Positions 33,690-43,132 of a DNA stretch of 64,000 bases are shown one piece after another. Each line of letters opens with the position of its first letter. The first letter of the stretch is position 1. The notes below the pieces were generated by a model. It did not search any database. It saw nothing but the letters and a program-made list of their open reading frames with translations, and was not told where the DNA came from. Source of the stretch: Alistipes_A hominis (GTDB lineage: Bacteria; Bacteroidota; Bacteroidia; Bacteroidales; Rikenellaceae); the NCBI RefSeq assembly GCF_014288115.1, contig NZ_JACOOK010000001.1, positions 124,001 through 188,000 on the forward strand, in the 5' to 3' direction. A program made the translations under genes and the position numbers.

Positions 33690-33722
33690 ATACCCTTAAC
33701 AAAATTTAGATTGCTAAGGGTA
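33690..33722 (-). terminator. Terminator of the tra operon
   Basis: ATACCCTTA pairs with TAAGGGTAT, and T-rich sequence follows on the minus strand, 10 bases after the lysozyme stop codon. It separates the tra operon from the AT-rich cargo. Confidence 0.7.
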
Positions 33723-33731
33723 TAACTGTTT

Positions 33732-34259
33732 TTATGGTGCATACAGCAGCGCAAACTCCGCCTTTCTCCGTTTGAGCAACATGGCATGGCGTTTACCCTT
33801 GTAGTTGCAGAAAGCGATATACTCCCGATAAATGTTTCTGTCACCCGCCTCCAGCTTCCGGATCAGCGTGCTTTTGGGTATCTTTCCGCTTCCCAAGAGT
33901 CGGTACGGACCGACATTGTATGCAAGCGTGGCAAGGAGCAAGCTATCCTTCCCGAACTGCCGGAACATTGCGCAGAACTTCCGTAAGTCTTTCCGCAAAA
34001 GCGCTTCCGCCTGCCGCTTCGTCATGGTACGTGCCGAATACCTTTCGCCCGGTAACAACTTATGCCCATATCCCACATACGGGTGGTGTTTCTCCGAGTG
34101 CCAGCCTTCAAAATACTTCGTGCATCGCACCGCCCTCTCGAATGGTGGCAGCCGGTAAATAGCCGCCTGCCCGTCCGTTCCCTCATGGCGGCTGTCCCGT
34201 GCAGACACGGAACAGACCGCCAGAAACGAACAGAGGATAGCCGTGAATACACGCATCAT
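33732..34259 (-). CDS. Conjugation-associated lysozyme
   Basis: A 175-residue exported GH24-like lysozyme that should open peptidoglycan locally for the mating channel. A signal peptide covers about residues 1-20. The catalytic region reads KYFEGWHSEKHHPYVGYGHK, with Glu in the EGWH position and the YVGYGH stretch of phage-type lysozymes. It overlaps the traQ stop by 4 bases and is the last gene of the tra operon. Confidence 0.85.
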   Translation of the reverse strand: MMRVFTAILCSFLAVCSVSARDSRHEGTDGQAAIYRLPPFERAVRCTKYFEGWHSEKHHPYVGYGHKLLPGERYSARTMTKRQAEALLRKDLRKFCAMFRQFGKDSLLLATLAYNVGPYRLLGSGKIPKSTLIRKLEAGDRNIYREYIAFCNYKGKRHAMLLKRRKAEFALLYAP

Positions 34260-34762
34260 CGTGTGAGGGACTTGAAGTTGCCGATGGGGACAACAGAAAT
34301 AACCCCGTCGTCCTTCACATTGCGGTTGTTGAAATCAAATTCCATCTCGTATGAATTGCCGAAATTGTCCTCCACCACCACGATGAAGTTATGCGCCTCG
34401 TCGCCCTCCGCCGTGTAGTACAGCCGGAACTTCTCGTTTTCGAGCAGGTAGCGGTCGTTGGGCAGGAACGTGATTCCGTTGTCCATTTTCAGCGTACCTT
34501 CTCCCTCGAACTGGAAATGCCGGATGGTATAGAGGGTGTTGGCGTAATCGCCCGTCTTTTTCAACTCACAGCGGATTTCCACCGTCTGCCCCTTCGTCAC
34601 CTTGTTAGGCACAGGCATGGTTTCCACCGTGAAGGGATAGGATTGCTGGATGTCCATATCGTCGTCACACGAAACGAGCGTGAGCGACACGGCGGCGAAA
34701 AGACAGAGTGCCAACGCCTTGAAGATTGATTTTCTCTTGTTCTTGTTGTTCAGTATGTTCAT
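34256..34762 (-). CDS. traQ: Conjugative transposon protein TraQ (DUF3872)
   Basis: A 168-residue lipoprotein: signal segment LFAAVSLTLVSC with the lipobox Cys followed by DDD, then a beta-rich domain of the DUF3872 type. Its exact role in transfer is unknown, but the family is fixed at this place between traP and lysozyme in Bacteroides transposons. The leader TTAAAAATCAAAGAACA before its ATG is one of the element's recurring leader motifs. Confidence 0.82.
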   Translation of the reverse strand: MNILNNKNKRKSIFKALALCLFAAVSLTLVSCDDDMDIQQSYPFTVETMPVPNKVTKGQTVEIRCELKKTGDYANTLYTIRHFQFEGEGTLKMDNGITFLPNDRYLLENEKFRLYYTAEGDEAHNFIVVVEDNFGNSYEMEFDFNNRNVKDDGVISVVPIGNFKSLTR

Positions 34763-34780
34763 TGTTCTTTGATTTTTAAG

Positions 34781-35659
34781 TTATTGTTCTTTTTTCGTTG
34801 TCAGTTGCAGATGCTCGTTCAAGTCCTTGCAACCGTCATAGAGGGCGGAACGGTCGCAGACACGTCCGCCATAACGTTCTTTCAGCGTTTCTAATGTCCG
34901 CCGTCCGGCTTCGTCACGGTCGAGGTAACAGTCTATGCACCCATAACCGTCCAGATACTTCATCGCCTTTTCCACGTTGGAAACGGAGTTCAGCACAAGA
35001 CAGTCGCCCGTTTCCAATCCGAGCGTGGCAGCAGAAAGGAAGTCCATAAAGCCCTCAAAGACGCTGCACACGTCAGCCGGAGAGCCTTCCGCCTTGACCA
35101 GCGACACATCCTTCGGAGGTACGCATCCCTTGAAGAAGCGGCTGCGGATTTCATACCCGCCCGTCACATTCGGAAAGCCGACGGTGAAATACCGTTTGCC
35201 ACGCACACCGTAATTCAGTCGGCAGCAATAGCGTGATGCGACAACGTAAGGGATGCCCCGTTCCGCAAGATAATCCGTCAGTGGAGAACGAAGCAGCGGG
35301 ACGGCTTCCACTCCCTCAAAGGCAGGTTCTGACGGTTTAGGCAGGAAAGTCGGTTTGCTCCCTTCGGGAACAGGCATAGGCATATTGACAGTTTCCGCTA
35401 TGAATTTCACTTGCTCCATGAAGTCGTTGCTTCTGATAAACTCCCCGGCAAGCGTGAAGATGTCGCCGCCCTTGCCCAGCCCGAAGTCGTACCAGAGCTG
35501 TTTTGCCACGTTCACACGGAAAGATGGCGTGCGCTCATTGCGGTATGGCGCACGATACCACAACTCGTTTCCGCTTCTTCGGACAGGCTCATGTCCCAGC
35601 CGTGCGAGGAAGTCCGCAAGGGGTATATGCCTCATGACGTCGATTTCCGTTCGTTCCAT
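34781..35659 (-). CDS. traP: TraP-type DNA primase with degenerate CHC2 domain
   Basis: A 292-residue DnaG-like protein. The N-terminal domain aligns with the CHC2 zinc ribbon (ELWYRAPYRNERTPSF, LWYDFGLGKGGD), but the zinc ligands are replaced. A Toprim domain follows (about 190-285) with VFEGFMDFLS and CYLDRDEAGR. ATG 35659 is 8 bases after traO and is the family start; an in-frame ATG lies 81 bases upstream inside traO. It probably primes the transferred strand. The nested element carries its own related primase at 47294. Confidence 0.85.
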   Translation of the reverse strand: MERTEIDVMRHIPLADFLARLGHEPVRRSGNELWYRAPYRNERTPSFRVNVAKQLWYDFGLGKGGDIFTLAGEFIRSNDFMEQVKFIAETVNMPMPVPEGSKPTFLPKPSEPAFEGVEAVPLLRSPLTDYLAERGIPYVVASRYCCRLNYGVRGKRYFTVGFPNVTGGYEIRSRFFKGCVPPKDVSLVKAEGSPADVCSVFEGFMDFLSAATLGLETGDCLVLNSVSNVEKAMKYLDGYGCIDCYLDRDEAGRRTLETLKERYGGRVCDRSALYDGCKDLNEHLQLTTKKEQ

Positions 35660-35667
35660 GCGGCGTA

Positions 35668-36243
35668 TCAGTTGATGATGAACTTGATGCCGACCCCGAA
35701 CTGCGTATGAAACTTCCTCGTGTCGCCACCCCACAGGCAACGCTCCCGGAGGTTGGCGAGCAGAGCGATACGGTCTGCCACGTAAAACTCCACATCGAAC
35801 GTCAGCGCACCGCCGTAGATGAAGGCATCCCGGTCATGAAGCGTGGAGCCGTCATGCAGCACCTTTTCGCCCCAGTTCACCGATTCATATCCGGCAAGAG
35901 CCGAAGCACCTGCATAGACGAACACGATTTTACGGGCATCGGAGAGTATCTTGAAGTAGTATCCGCCCTCCGCCGTGAACTGCGCCACGGGTATCTTCCC
36001 GTCCTTGTAAGGGTTGTTCTTCAACAGGTATTCGCCGCCGAACACCCATTTGTTCCCCTTTTTCGTGTAGGTGGAAAGAGCCGCCCCGAAGCTGTACCCG
36101 CCGTCGTTGCCGCCTGGATTGAAACCGTCCGCCATGTTCGCCCTGATCTCGATGCCCTGCATCTTCGGCAGGCATCGCTGGGCGTGCGCCTGCCCCGTAC
36201 ACAGGGCAAGCGATGCGATGATTATTGCGATGTACTTTCTCAT
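35668..36243 (-). CDS. traO: Conjugative transposon protein TraO
   Basis: A 191-residue exported protein with a signal peptide ending QAHAQ and a beta-strand-rich, Gly/Tyr-rich body ending in the aromatic strand FGVGIKFIIN, typical of small outer-membrane beta barrels. It follows traN by 2 bases. It probably forms or decorates the outer-membrane part of the mating channel. Confidence 0.85.
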   Translation of the reverse strand: MRKYIAIIIASLALCTGQAHAQRCLPKMQGIEIRANMADGFNPGGNDGGYSFGAALSTYTKKGNKWVFGGEYLLKNNPYKDGKIPVAQFTAEGGYYFKILSDARKIVFVYAGASALAGYESVNWGEKVLHDGSTLHDRDAFIYGGALTFDVEFYVADRIALLANLRERCLWGGDTRKFHTQFGVGIKFIIN

Positions 36244-36245
36244 GG

Positions 36246-37232
36246 TCAGCGCACTTGAAGTTCGTTGATGGTATTGGCACGCACCAAGTCCTCGTTCTCA
36301 ATCACGAAAGACTGGTGGCGACCTCCGTTCTTCTCGTTGAGTTCCACCACGAGGCACTTGTCATCGGGGATGGTGAACTTCGCCATCGTGAACACCGTGC
36401 GCTCGCTCTTCTTGCCCGGCACGAGCGTGGCGTAATTCTGCGCACGGAGTGGCAGGATAATCTGCTCCTGCACGGCGGTACGCTTCGCCACCTTCTTGTC
36501 CACGATTTTCCATGTGATGTAGTCCACGTCGAAAGGCACATTGCTCTGGTTCTTTATCTCCGTGTGGAAATAGAGCAAACCGTTATGCGTGTAGATACCT
36601 TTCAGCAGGTACTGGATGCCGAATCGCTTGCAGCCGATGTGCTTCACCTCGCGCTTGTTCTGCTTGTGGATGGACTTCATGATAAGGCGTACCAGCATCG
36701 GGCTTTCGCTGCCCAGTTCCTTCAGGTAGATTTCCTGAGCGTTGTTCGGGCGGTTCACCTTTTCGCCGTCATGGATGAAGTCGCACATCTCCACGTTGAG
36801 CAGCAGCGGTTCAGCGGCATATTTCACGTTGAAGGTATAGAAACTCCCGTCCTCCGTTATCACGGACATATTGGTTTCGTTCGGGAAGTTCCTCACGGTA
36901 GCTTTCACGCGGATGACATTCTCCGCTCCGTCGGCTTTGCCCGCAATCAGGTCGGGCGAGCCTAAATCGACGTAGCGCACCTCCGAGGGGAAAATGACGT
37001 GAACGGTCTTGTCGTAGGTTACTTCCAAGCCGTGCGGAGGAACCATGCGGTCGAAGGTCAGCTTCTTCGTCAGCCCGTGATACAGGTCGCCGTCCGCCTC
37101 CTTCTGCGGATAGACCTCCTTTGTCAAGGTCGGTTGTTCACTTCCGTTGTCCGTTCCAACGGTTACGTTCTCCTGCGCGTTGGCAGTTACGATGCCCATA
37201 GCGAGGGCAAACATGATGATTACTTTTCTCAT
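36246..37232 (-). CDS. traN: Conjugative transposon protein TraN (DUF4138)
   Basis: A 328-residue exported DUF4138 protein (signal MRKVIIMFALAMGIVTANAQ), with a VirB9/TrbG-like position in the channel between the inner-membrane VirB10-like TraM and the outer membrane. The conserved C-terminal region includes QEQIILPLRAQNYATLVPGKKSERTVF. The leader CTAAAATCTAAAGTA directly abuts its ATG. Confidence 0.87.
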   Translation of the reverse strand: MRKVIIMFALAMGIVTANAQENVTVGTDNGSEQPTLTKEVYPQKEADGDLYHGLTKKLTFDRMVPPHGLEVTYDKTVHVIFPSEVRYVDLGSPDLIAGKADGAENVIRVKATVRNFPNETNMSVITEDGSFYTFNVKYAAEPLLLNVEMCDFIHDGEKVNRPNNAQEIYLKELGSESPMLVRLIMKSIHKQNKREVKHIGCKRFGIQYLLKGIYTHNGLLYFHTEIKNQSNVPFDVDYITWKIVDKKVAKRTAVQEQIILPLRAQNYATLVPGKKSERTVFTMAKFTIPDDKCLVVELNEKNGGRHQSFVIENEDLVRANTINELQVR

Positions 37233-37302
37233 TACTTTAGATTTTAGTGGTAAATAAAAATTGGATTGTTGTTTTTTTGTTAGTCGTTGATTGTTATTAC
37301 TT

Positions 37303-38721
37303 TCAATTCCTGTCCTGATAGAGCATGACCTTGTACCCGGCTTTCAGATGCACTTTGACGGTACGCATCTTCTTGGCGATATACTGGCTGGTTCCTTGTA
37401 TCAGCCCCTTACCCAAATCGGAGGCGAGTTGCGCCCCTGCGTTGGTGGAGATATTGATGCTGCTGCCCAGCGAGCCGCCCATGTTGGCGGAAACCTCCCT
37501 GACGGCATTCATTTCCATAGAGTTCGGAATGAAGATACCGGGCTGCCCGTCCGTGTCATACACCGCCAGTTCTACCGGGATAATCGTACCCGCATATTCC
37601 AGCGAAGTAATTTCAATATCAAGCCGTTCGCCCTGAATCTTTGCCGTGCCGACCACCACCGCATTACGGGGGATGATTTTGTCCGCCACCGCCATCGGCT
37701 CCAACAGACGGAGCTTGACAGCCTGCCCGTCCGTCACACTCTGCGCCCCATAGACGCACGCCGATATGGTGTTTTTGTCCGATACGGTCGTGACGCCCAC
37801 CGCCGTATTGAAACTGCGGTTACGCTCTTGCGAGAAGGAGGCGACAAACTCGGCGTTGCTCATCGGCTGTGAGAGCGAGGATACAACCTGATGCGCCACC
37901 TGCCTGACAGGTGCAGCCGTGTTCTTTCCGGCTTTCTGCACGAGGCAAGGCTCTGTCGCCTGTCCAACAGGTGGCTGTGTGCCGTTCTGTCCGCCCATGT
38001 ACTTTGCCGCCAGTTCATAGGACTTCTCCATAAGTGCCACTTGGTCATCCATAGCGGACGCCTTGCCTTTCTCGCTTTCCAATTCCGATTCCAGCGAGGC
38101 GATACGCTCCAGCAGTTCGTTCATCTCCGCGTTGTCGTTCTTCGGCTGCTCGTAGAAGTTGCCGAGCGTGGCATTAAGGTCGCGATATGCGGCTGCGGAG
38201 GACTGGATGGTCTTCGGGGCGGACTTCACATTCTCTTCCGTACCACCGGGATTGGCAAGGTAGAAGTCCCTGCCACCGTCCGTTTCCGCCACCTCGCGGT
38301 CGAACATATCGCCCAGTTCCTGCATGGCGCGGCTGCGGTTCTCTTGCCGCTCCTCCATCGCCCCCTGCTCGTAGGCTTTCGCCTTGTCGCCGATGATCTG
38401 GCGGTTCGCCTTGTCAGCATCGGGCATCTCGATGTTGTAACCACCCGTCCCCGGTTGCTGCTCCTTGTCGGAAGACGGGGCGAATATCAGCCACATAGCC
38501 CCGATGAATACCAGCACCATAGCGGGCAGCACTATCATTTTCTGACGTTTCAGCCTTTGGGCTTCGGTCAGCGGCTTACGCTCCTTGGCTTTGCCTTCCT
38601 CCTTCGCGCCTTGGCCATTCAAGCAGGCATGATGGCTCTCGGCTTGGCGTCGGTTCTTCGGTTTCCCGTTGTCGGGAGCCGCCTTGTTCTCGTTTTTAGG
38701 TTCATTCTTCGTCTGTTCCAT
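37303..38721 (-). CDS. traM: Conjugative transposon protein TraM (VirB10-like)
   Basis: A 472-residue inner-membrane protein spanning the periplasm. A basic cytoplasmic tail (about 1-62) is followed by one membrane segment (MIVLPAMVLVFIGAMWLIF), a Gln/Glu-rich coiled region, and a C-terminal TrbI/VirB10-like domain with ISACVYGAQSVTDGQ and RNAVVVGTAKIQGER. It overlaps traL by 20 bases. Confidence 0.88.
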   Translation of the reverse strand: MEQTKNEPKNENKAAPDNGKPKNRRQAESHHACLNGQGAKEEGKAKERKPLTEAQRLKRQKMIVLPAMVLVFIGAMWLIFAPSSDKEQQPGTGGYNIEMPDADKANRQIIGDKAKAYEQGAMEERQENRSRAMQELGDMFDREVAETDGGRDFYLANPGGTEENVKSAPKTIQSSAAAYRDLNATLGNFYEQPKNDNAEMNELLERIASLESELESEKGKASAMDDQVALMEKSYELAAKYMGGQNGTQPPVGQATEPCLVQKAGKNTAAPVRQVAHQVVSSLSQPMSNAEFVASFSQERNRSFNTAVGVTTVSDKNTISACVYGAQSVTDGQAVKLRLLEPMAVADKIIPRNAVVVGTAKIQGERLDIEITSLEYAGTIIPVELAVYDTDGQPGIFIPNSMEMNAVREVSANMGGSLGSSINISTNAGAQLASDLGKGLIQGTSQYIAKKMRTVKVHLKAGYKVMLYQDRN

Positions 38722-39010
38722 ATAAATAAGGTATTACATTATGATTGTTTTCCGGTTTTACGGACAGTTCCACTTGTCCGGCATGGTCTGTCACTATCCG
38801 GCTGCCGTCATTCCTGCCGATGTCATAGACGGCTTTGCCGAAGGTGTAGAGGGCAAGCACCGCGAAGGCGGCGAGCATCGCCAGCACGATGCGTTTGCGT
38901 GTCTTCGGGGGCAAACCGTCCAGATAGCCTTTGAGCCTTGCCACCAGCATTTTCTTTTTGTCGTGGAGCTTCCAGTACGCGCTCCAAAATGATTTCTTGA
39001 TTTTCTTCAT
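38702..39010 (-). CDS. traL: Conjugative transposon protein TraL (DUF3989)
   Basis: A 102-residue protein with a basic N-terminus, one transmembrane helix (IVLAMLAAFAVLALYTFG) and a short periplasmic tail, as in the DUF3989 family. It lies between traK and traM, overlapping traM by 20 bases. Likely a small inner-membrane subunit of the channel. Confidence 0.82.
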   Translation of the reverse strand: MKKIKKSFWSAYWKLHDKKKMLVARLKGYLDGLPPKTRKRIVLAMLAAFAVLALYTFGKAVYDIGRNDGSRIVTDHAGQVELSVKPENNHNVIPYLYGTDEE

Positions 39011-39016
39011 GTCCGT

Positions 39017-39640
39017 TTACCTTTTGATGGTTTGTAAATCCTTGTTCTCGATGATGGTGAATCCCTCGATGGTGAAACCGTTGGGATTGTCGTCCGAACG
39101 GGACGAGTTCAAGAGGCGGCACGTGGTCACGAGGCTGCGCTCGGTGACGTTGCTTTGCCGGATGATCTTCTGCGTGGCGTAGGTCACGGCACGGTAGGGA
39201 TAGCCGTTAAAGTCGCACACCACGCTGTCCACCTTCAGCACTTGGTTGATGTTCCCGGCGATGATGCGGTTGTAGTACCCCTTTTCGGCGAAGTCCGAAT
39301 AGTAGTTGTACACGCTTTTGTCCGCCAATAGCAGGGCGCGTTTCACGTTATGCTCTATCGCGCTCTTTTCAGGCGAGAGTGTGAAGAACAGCTCGTGAAA
39401 GCGACGCACGTGTTCCCTTGCCTCCGCCGGACGGTTCTGCGACAAGTCCTGCGAGAGTGCCAGCATCAGCGACTTGCCGTTGTCCAGCACGTAAATCTTT
39501 TCCCGTTGCCGCTCCGCGAAGCGGTAGGAACTCCACACGCTCCATACCGTTATCACGGCGCACAACGAGAGGAAGACGATACCGAACAGGCGTATCTGCC
39601 TGAACGATGATTCGATGTTTTTGAGTGACTTAAATTCCAT
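39017..39640 (-). CDS. traK: Conjugative transposon protein TraK (VirB8-like position)
   Basis: A 207-residue protein with one N-terminal transmembrane helix (LFGIVFLSLCAVITVWSV) and a periplasmic domain, begun by the family block MEFKSLKNIESSFRQIRLF. By topology and place it corresponds to VirB8. Preceded by the leader TAAAATCAAACA and by a 205-base gap from traJ that holds five 23-bp repeats. Confidence 0.85.
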   Translation of the reverse strand: MEFKSLKNIESSFRQIRLFGIVFLSLCAVITVWSVWSSYRFAERQREKIYVLDNGKSLMLALSQDLSQNRPAEAREHVRRFHELFFTLSPEKSAIEHNVKRALLLADKSVYNYYSDFAEKGYYNRIIAGNINQVLKVDSVVCDFNGYPYRAVTYATQKIIRQSNVTERSLVTTCRLLNSSRSDDNPNGFTIEGFTIIENKDLQTIKR

Positions 39641-39703
39641 TGTTTGATTTTATTTTTCGGTTCTTAATCGTTTTTCAATCGGATTAGTATGCGACCACTT
39701 GCT

Positions 39704-39807
39704 ACATACGTATGTAATGGGTTGCTACATACGTATGTGATGAGCTGTTACATAGGTATGTAATAGGCTGCTGCATACGTATGTCGTGACGGGCTACATA
39801 CGTATGT
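39704..39807. repeat. Five 23-bp tandem repeats, each with a 12-bp palindrome
   Basis: ACATACGTATGT or a one-base variant starts at 39704, 39727, 39750 (ACATAGGTATGT), 39773 (GCATACGTATGT) and 39796, an exact 23-bp period, within units of the form GCTACATACGTATGTAATGG. The array lies in the untranslated gap between traJ and traK. It could bind a regulator cooperatively or fold into serial hairpins in the mRNA. Confidence 0.92.
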
Positions 39808-39844
39808 TGCTTTCAGGCGAATACCAATCCCGTAATACATACCT

Positions 39845-40849
39845 TTATTTCAGCAGTTTCCCGGCACGTCCGACCATGTTTCCTGCGGCTGCACCCGCTA
39901 CGCTGCCCGCCATGCTTCCGGCTCGTCCTGCCGTCTGGTTCACGTTGCGACCGTAGCTTCCCATACCTCCGGCTTGGATAATCCAGCCTGCCACCGTCGG
40001 GATGGTGAAGTAGCCGATGATGCCGATTATCATGAAGACGATGTACACCCCGTCGCTCGAATCCAGTGAGAAGTTTGGGTCAGCCTGCATCCGCTCGATG
40101 TCGCTTTGCAGCATCAGCACCTGTATTTTCGCCAGTATGGTGCTGAACATATCCGACACGGGCAGCCACAGATAGACCTGTATGTAGCGGCATATCCATT
40201 GCGTGAGCGTGCTTTGGAAGCCGTCCCACACCGATATGGCGAAGGCTATCGGACCGAGTATCGCCAGCACCACGAGGAAGAAGGTGCGGATGGTGTCTAT
40301 CACGAGAGCGGCGGCTTGGAACATCAGTTCCAGTATTTCGCGGAAGAAGTCGCGGATGCCCTTCTTCATGTTGTACATTCCGCGCTCGATGTACATCCCC
40401 GCCATCGTCACCATGTCGCCGGGCGACCAGCCCAGTTCCTCCAGCTGTTTGTCAAACTCCTCGTTCGACACGAGGTAGGCGGTTTCGGGGTTGCGCATCA
40501 TCGCCTCGTATTCCAGTTTGTCTTTCTGCTCACGGTATCGGTTCATGTCCAGCGTTTCCGTCTCCAGCATCTTCGCCGTACCTTGCACGACGGGCGACAT
40601 GATGCTGTTTATCGTGCCTAATACCACCGTCGGGAAGAACATGATGCACAAGCCTATCGCGAACGGGCGCAGCATGGGGAACACATCTATCGGTTCGGCT
40701 CTCGCCAGCGACTGCCACACCCGGTAGGCGACGTAGAACAGCGCACCCAGCCCGGCGATGCCTTTCGCCACGCCCGCCATGTCCCCGCATAGCGGCATCA
40801 TCTGCTCGTAGAGCGAGCGCAGAATTTGGTGAAGGTTGTCGAAATTCAT
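39845..40849 (-). CDS. traJ: Conjugative transposon protein TraJ (VirB6-like)
   Basis: A 334-residue polytopic inner-membrane protein with several hydrophobic segments (GIAGLGALFYVAYRVW, PFAIGLCIMFFPTVVLG, TFFLVVLAILGPIAFAI, YIVFMIIGIIGYFTI). It corresponds in place and topology to VirB6. The C-terminus is Gly/Ala-rich (AGRAGSMAGSVAGAAAG). It follows traI by 3 bases. Confidence 0.88.
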   Translation of the reverse strand: MNFDNLHQILRSLYEQMMPLCGDMAGVAKGIAGLGALFYVAYRVWQSLARAEPIDVFPMLRPFAIGLCIMFFPTVVLGTINSIMSPVVQGTAKMLETETLDMNRYREQKDKLEYEAMMRNPETAYLVSNEEFDKQLEELGWSPGDMVTMAGMYIERGMYNMKKGIRDFFREILELMFQAAALVIDTIRTFFLVVLAILGPIAFAISVWDGFQSTLTQWICRYIQVYLWLPVSDMFSTILAKIQVLMLQSDIERMQADPNFSLDSSDGVYIVFMIIGIIGYFTIPTVAGWIIQAGGMGSYGRNVNQTAGRAGSMAGSVAGAAAGNMVGRAGKLLK

Positions 40850-40852
40850 AGG

Positions 40853-41482
40853 CTACCAGTATCTTTCGTTCATGTTCCCGTACAGCCCCATGATGCGGTC
40901 GAGGTCGTTCTTCTTTTTTGCCCGCAGGTAGCTCACGCTGATGTTCTTGTTGGTGTAGTAGCTCACGAGGTTGCGGTAACGCTTCATCTTGGAGTAGCAG
41001 CGTTCCACCACATCCATGCGCTCCTTGTCCGTCATGGAGAGCGTGGTGATGTTCACCACGTTTTTCAGTTCCGTCAGCACGTCGTTGGATTCCTCCAACA
41101 GCTTGGTGTAGCCGAAGGCGATGGCTCCGAGTTCCTCCACCGTGAAGTTGTCGTCACGCATCATCTTCTGGAAGCTGGTCACATAGGTGTCGGTGATGTC
41201 ACCCACCATCAGGATGGTCTGCTGCACCTTGCGGGCGTCCTTTACCAGATTGTTCACGGATTTGAGTGCGTCGTAATACTTCTTGCCCTGCTCGTAAATC
41301 TTCACCGTCTCTTGAAAATTTTTTATCATATTCTGGGCGGTCGTGGAAGTGTGTACCACGTTCTTGGAGGTGTTCACGATGCTCTGCGCGATGTTGGACG
41401 GGTCTATCACCGCCCACTGTGCGCTTGCCCTGCCGACTGCAAACAGGCACAGGCAGATGGCTAATGTCATTCTTGTTCTCAT
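40853..41482 (-). CDS. traI: Conjugative transposon protein TraI (DUF4141)
   Basis: A 209-residue exported DUF4141 protein with signal peptide MRTRMTLAICLCLFAVGRAS and a helical body, placed where VirB5-like minor pilins occur. I choose ATG 41482 because the leader CTAAAATCCAAAGTAAC lies directly before it, as in traN; an in-frame ATG at 41509 would put that leader inside the coding sequence. Confidence 0.82.
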   Translation of the reverse strand: MRTRMTLAICLCLFAVGRASAQWAVIDPSNIAQSIVNTSKNVVHTSTTAQNMIKNFQETVKIYEQGKKYYDALKSVNNLVKDARKVQQTILMVGDITDTYVTSFQKMMRDDNFTVEELGAIAFGYTKLLEESNDVLTELKNVVNITTLSMTDKERMDVVERCYSKMKRYRNLVSYYTNKNISVSYLRAKKKNDLDRIMGLYGNMNERYW

Positions 41483-41512
41483 GTTACTTTGGATTTTAGT
41501 GGATTTCATTAT

Positions 41513-41902
41513 TTATTGCTCGCCTATCGGATGGTCCGGTTTCGGATTTACACGCACATAGTCCCCGTTGGGCGAGAAGGTCAGGATGTCCGTCGCCTCG
41601 TTGTAGGACACGTCGATACGGAATCCGGTGTTCATGAACAGGTTGCCGTTCTCCTCCTGCAAGAGATAGGTTTCCGGCTTCAGCTTGCGGCGCAGACCGC
41701 TCCGCTTGAACACCGTCACCTTATAGGTTTCGCCCTCCTTGTAGATAAGCACGTCGGGCTTTCCCTCCACACTCTCCCAGTTCCCGCAAAGCAGGTCACG
41801 GCGGTTGTCCGCTACATCGCAGGATTGCAGCACCATGACCGCCAGTCCAATTAAACACTTGCTGACTTGCAGCATTTTCGTTCTTGATATACTCATACGC
41901 AT
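41513..41902 (-). CDS. DUF3876 family protein
   Basis: A 129-residue probable lipoprotein (hydrophobic segment GLAVMVLQSC) with a lipocalin-like small beta domain (GNWESVEGKPDVLIYKEG), as in the DUF3876 family found between traG and traI in these transposons. Role unknown. Confidence 0.75.
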   Translation of the reverse strand: MRMSISRTKMLQVSKCLIGLAVMVLQSCDVADNRRDLLCGNWESVEGKPDVLIYKEGETYKVTVFKRSGLRRKLKPETYLLQEENGNLFMNTGFRIDVSYNEATDILTFSPNGDYVRVNPKPDHPIGEQ

Positions 41903-41933
41903 TTTCTTTTTTGGTTGATGAATCTGTTTCTAC

Positions 41934-43132
41934 TTACTCCTTTTTTCTCCGCCTTTCGGCAAGTTGCCGGATGGCGGCTTCGATGTCGCCGCCCAGCTGC
42001 TCCGCCAGACGGTAAACCTCCACCTTCTCCGTTTCTTCGGTGGTGTACGCCAGATACTCTTCAGCACTAACTTCGGTGGCATAGACCGCCGACTGCGTGC
42101 CGCCCAGTCCTATCCACACTTCCTTGTAGAGCCTTGACGGGTTGTTAGCCATGTTGATGGAGAGTATCTGCGACTTCTCCTTCTCCGTCAGACCCAACAG
42201 GGACTGTATGGCATCAAACTTGTTCATGTACTTCCGCTGGTCAAGGAGTATCTTGCAGTCGGAGTTATTGATGATGCTCTCCTTGACCACGGGCGAGGAA
42301 ATGATGTCGTCCACCTCCTGCGTCACCACGATTGCCTCCCCGTAATACTTGCGCACGGTCTTGTACATATAGCGCAGGTATTCAGCCATGTTCGCCGAAG
42401 ACAACGCCTTCCAAGCCTCTTCCACTATCAGCTGTTTCCTTACGCCTTTCAGACGGCGCATCTTGTTGATGAAGGCTTCCATGATGATGATGGTCACGAC
42501 CGGGAAAAGCTCGCGATTCTCCTTAATACTGTCAATCTCGAAGACGATGAACCGCTTGCCGAGCAGGTCTATGTTCTCCGTGGAGTTGAGCAGGAAGTCG
42601 TAGCGTCCGCCCCGGTAATACTGCCGCATGGTGGTGAGCATATTGTCGATGTTGAAGTCGGACTTCTCCACCTTTATCTCACGTTCCGCCAGTTCGCGGC
42701 GGTAGTCGTCACGCATATACTCGTAGAAGGTGTTGAACGAGGGGACGATGCTCCTGTCAGCCCTGATACGCTCAATGTAGGCGTTCACCGCACTGCCCAG
42801 TTCGCCGCTCTCCGTCTTCGTCACTTTGTCGTCCTCCGACTTCCAGAGCGTCAGCAGCAATGTCTTGATACTGTCCTTCTTCTCCACGTCGAACACGTAA
42901 TCATCGGTGTAGAACGGGTTGAACGAAATCGGTTTCTCCTCCGTGTAGGTGAAGTACACGCCGTCCGCCCCGTTTGTTTTGCGCCGGATCATCTCGCACA
43001 AGCCCTGATAGGAGTTTCCCGTGTCCACCAGCACCACGTGCGTACCCTGCTCGTAGTATTGCCTCACGAGGTGGTTCATAAAGAAGGATTTGCCGCTGCC
43101 CGAAGGACCTAATACGAACTTGTTGCGGTTGG
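41934..43132 (-). pseudogene. traG: traG, 3' part (VirB4-like ATPase, split by insertion)
   Basis: Encodes the ATPase half of TraG, the VirB4-like motor of the mating pore. Walker A GPSGSGKS lies at about 43090-43113, upstream of the first ATG (43079); the DTGNSYQGL, IVEEAWKAL (Walker B) and VTQEVDDI segments follow. It has no start of its own before the junction at 43126-43132. The 5' part is at 51910-53222. Joined through one copy of the 7-bp repeat the two give 835 codons without a stop. Neither half should be active alone. Confidence 0.92.
43126..43132. repeat. Left attachment repeat of the nested element
   Basis: CGGTTGG, shared with 51910-51916. On its left the traG frame (reading NRNKFVLGPSG leftward) continues intact. 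Confidence 0.85.

Noticed and set aside
39704..39807. CRISPR array
   Set aside because: The 23-bp units are tandem with no unique spacers, and no cas genes are present.
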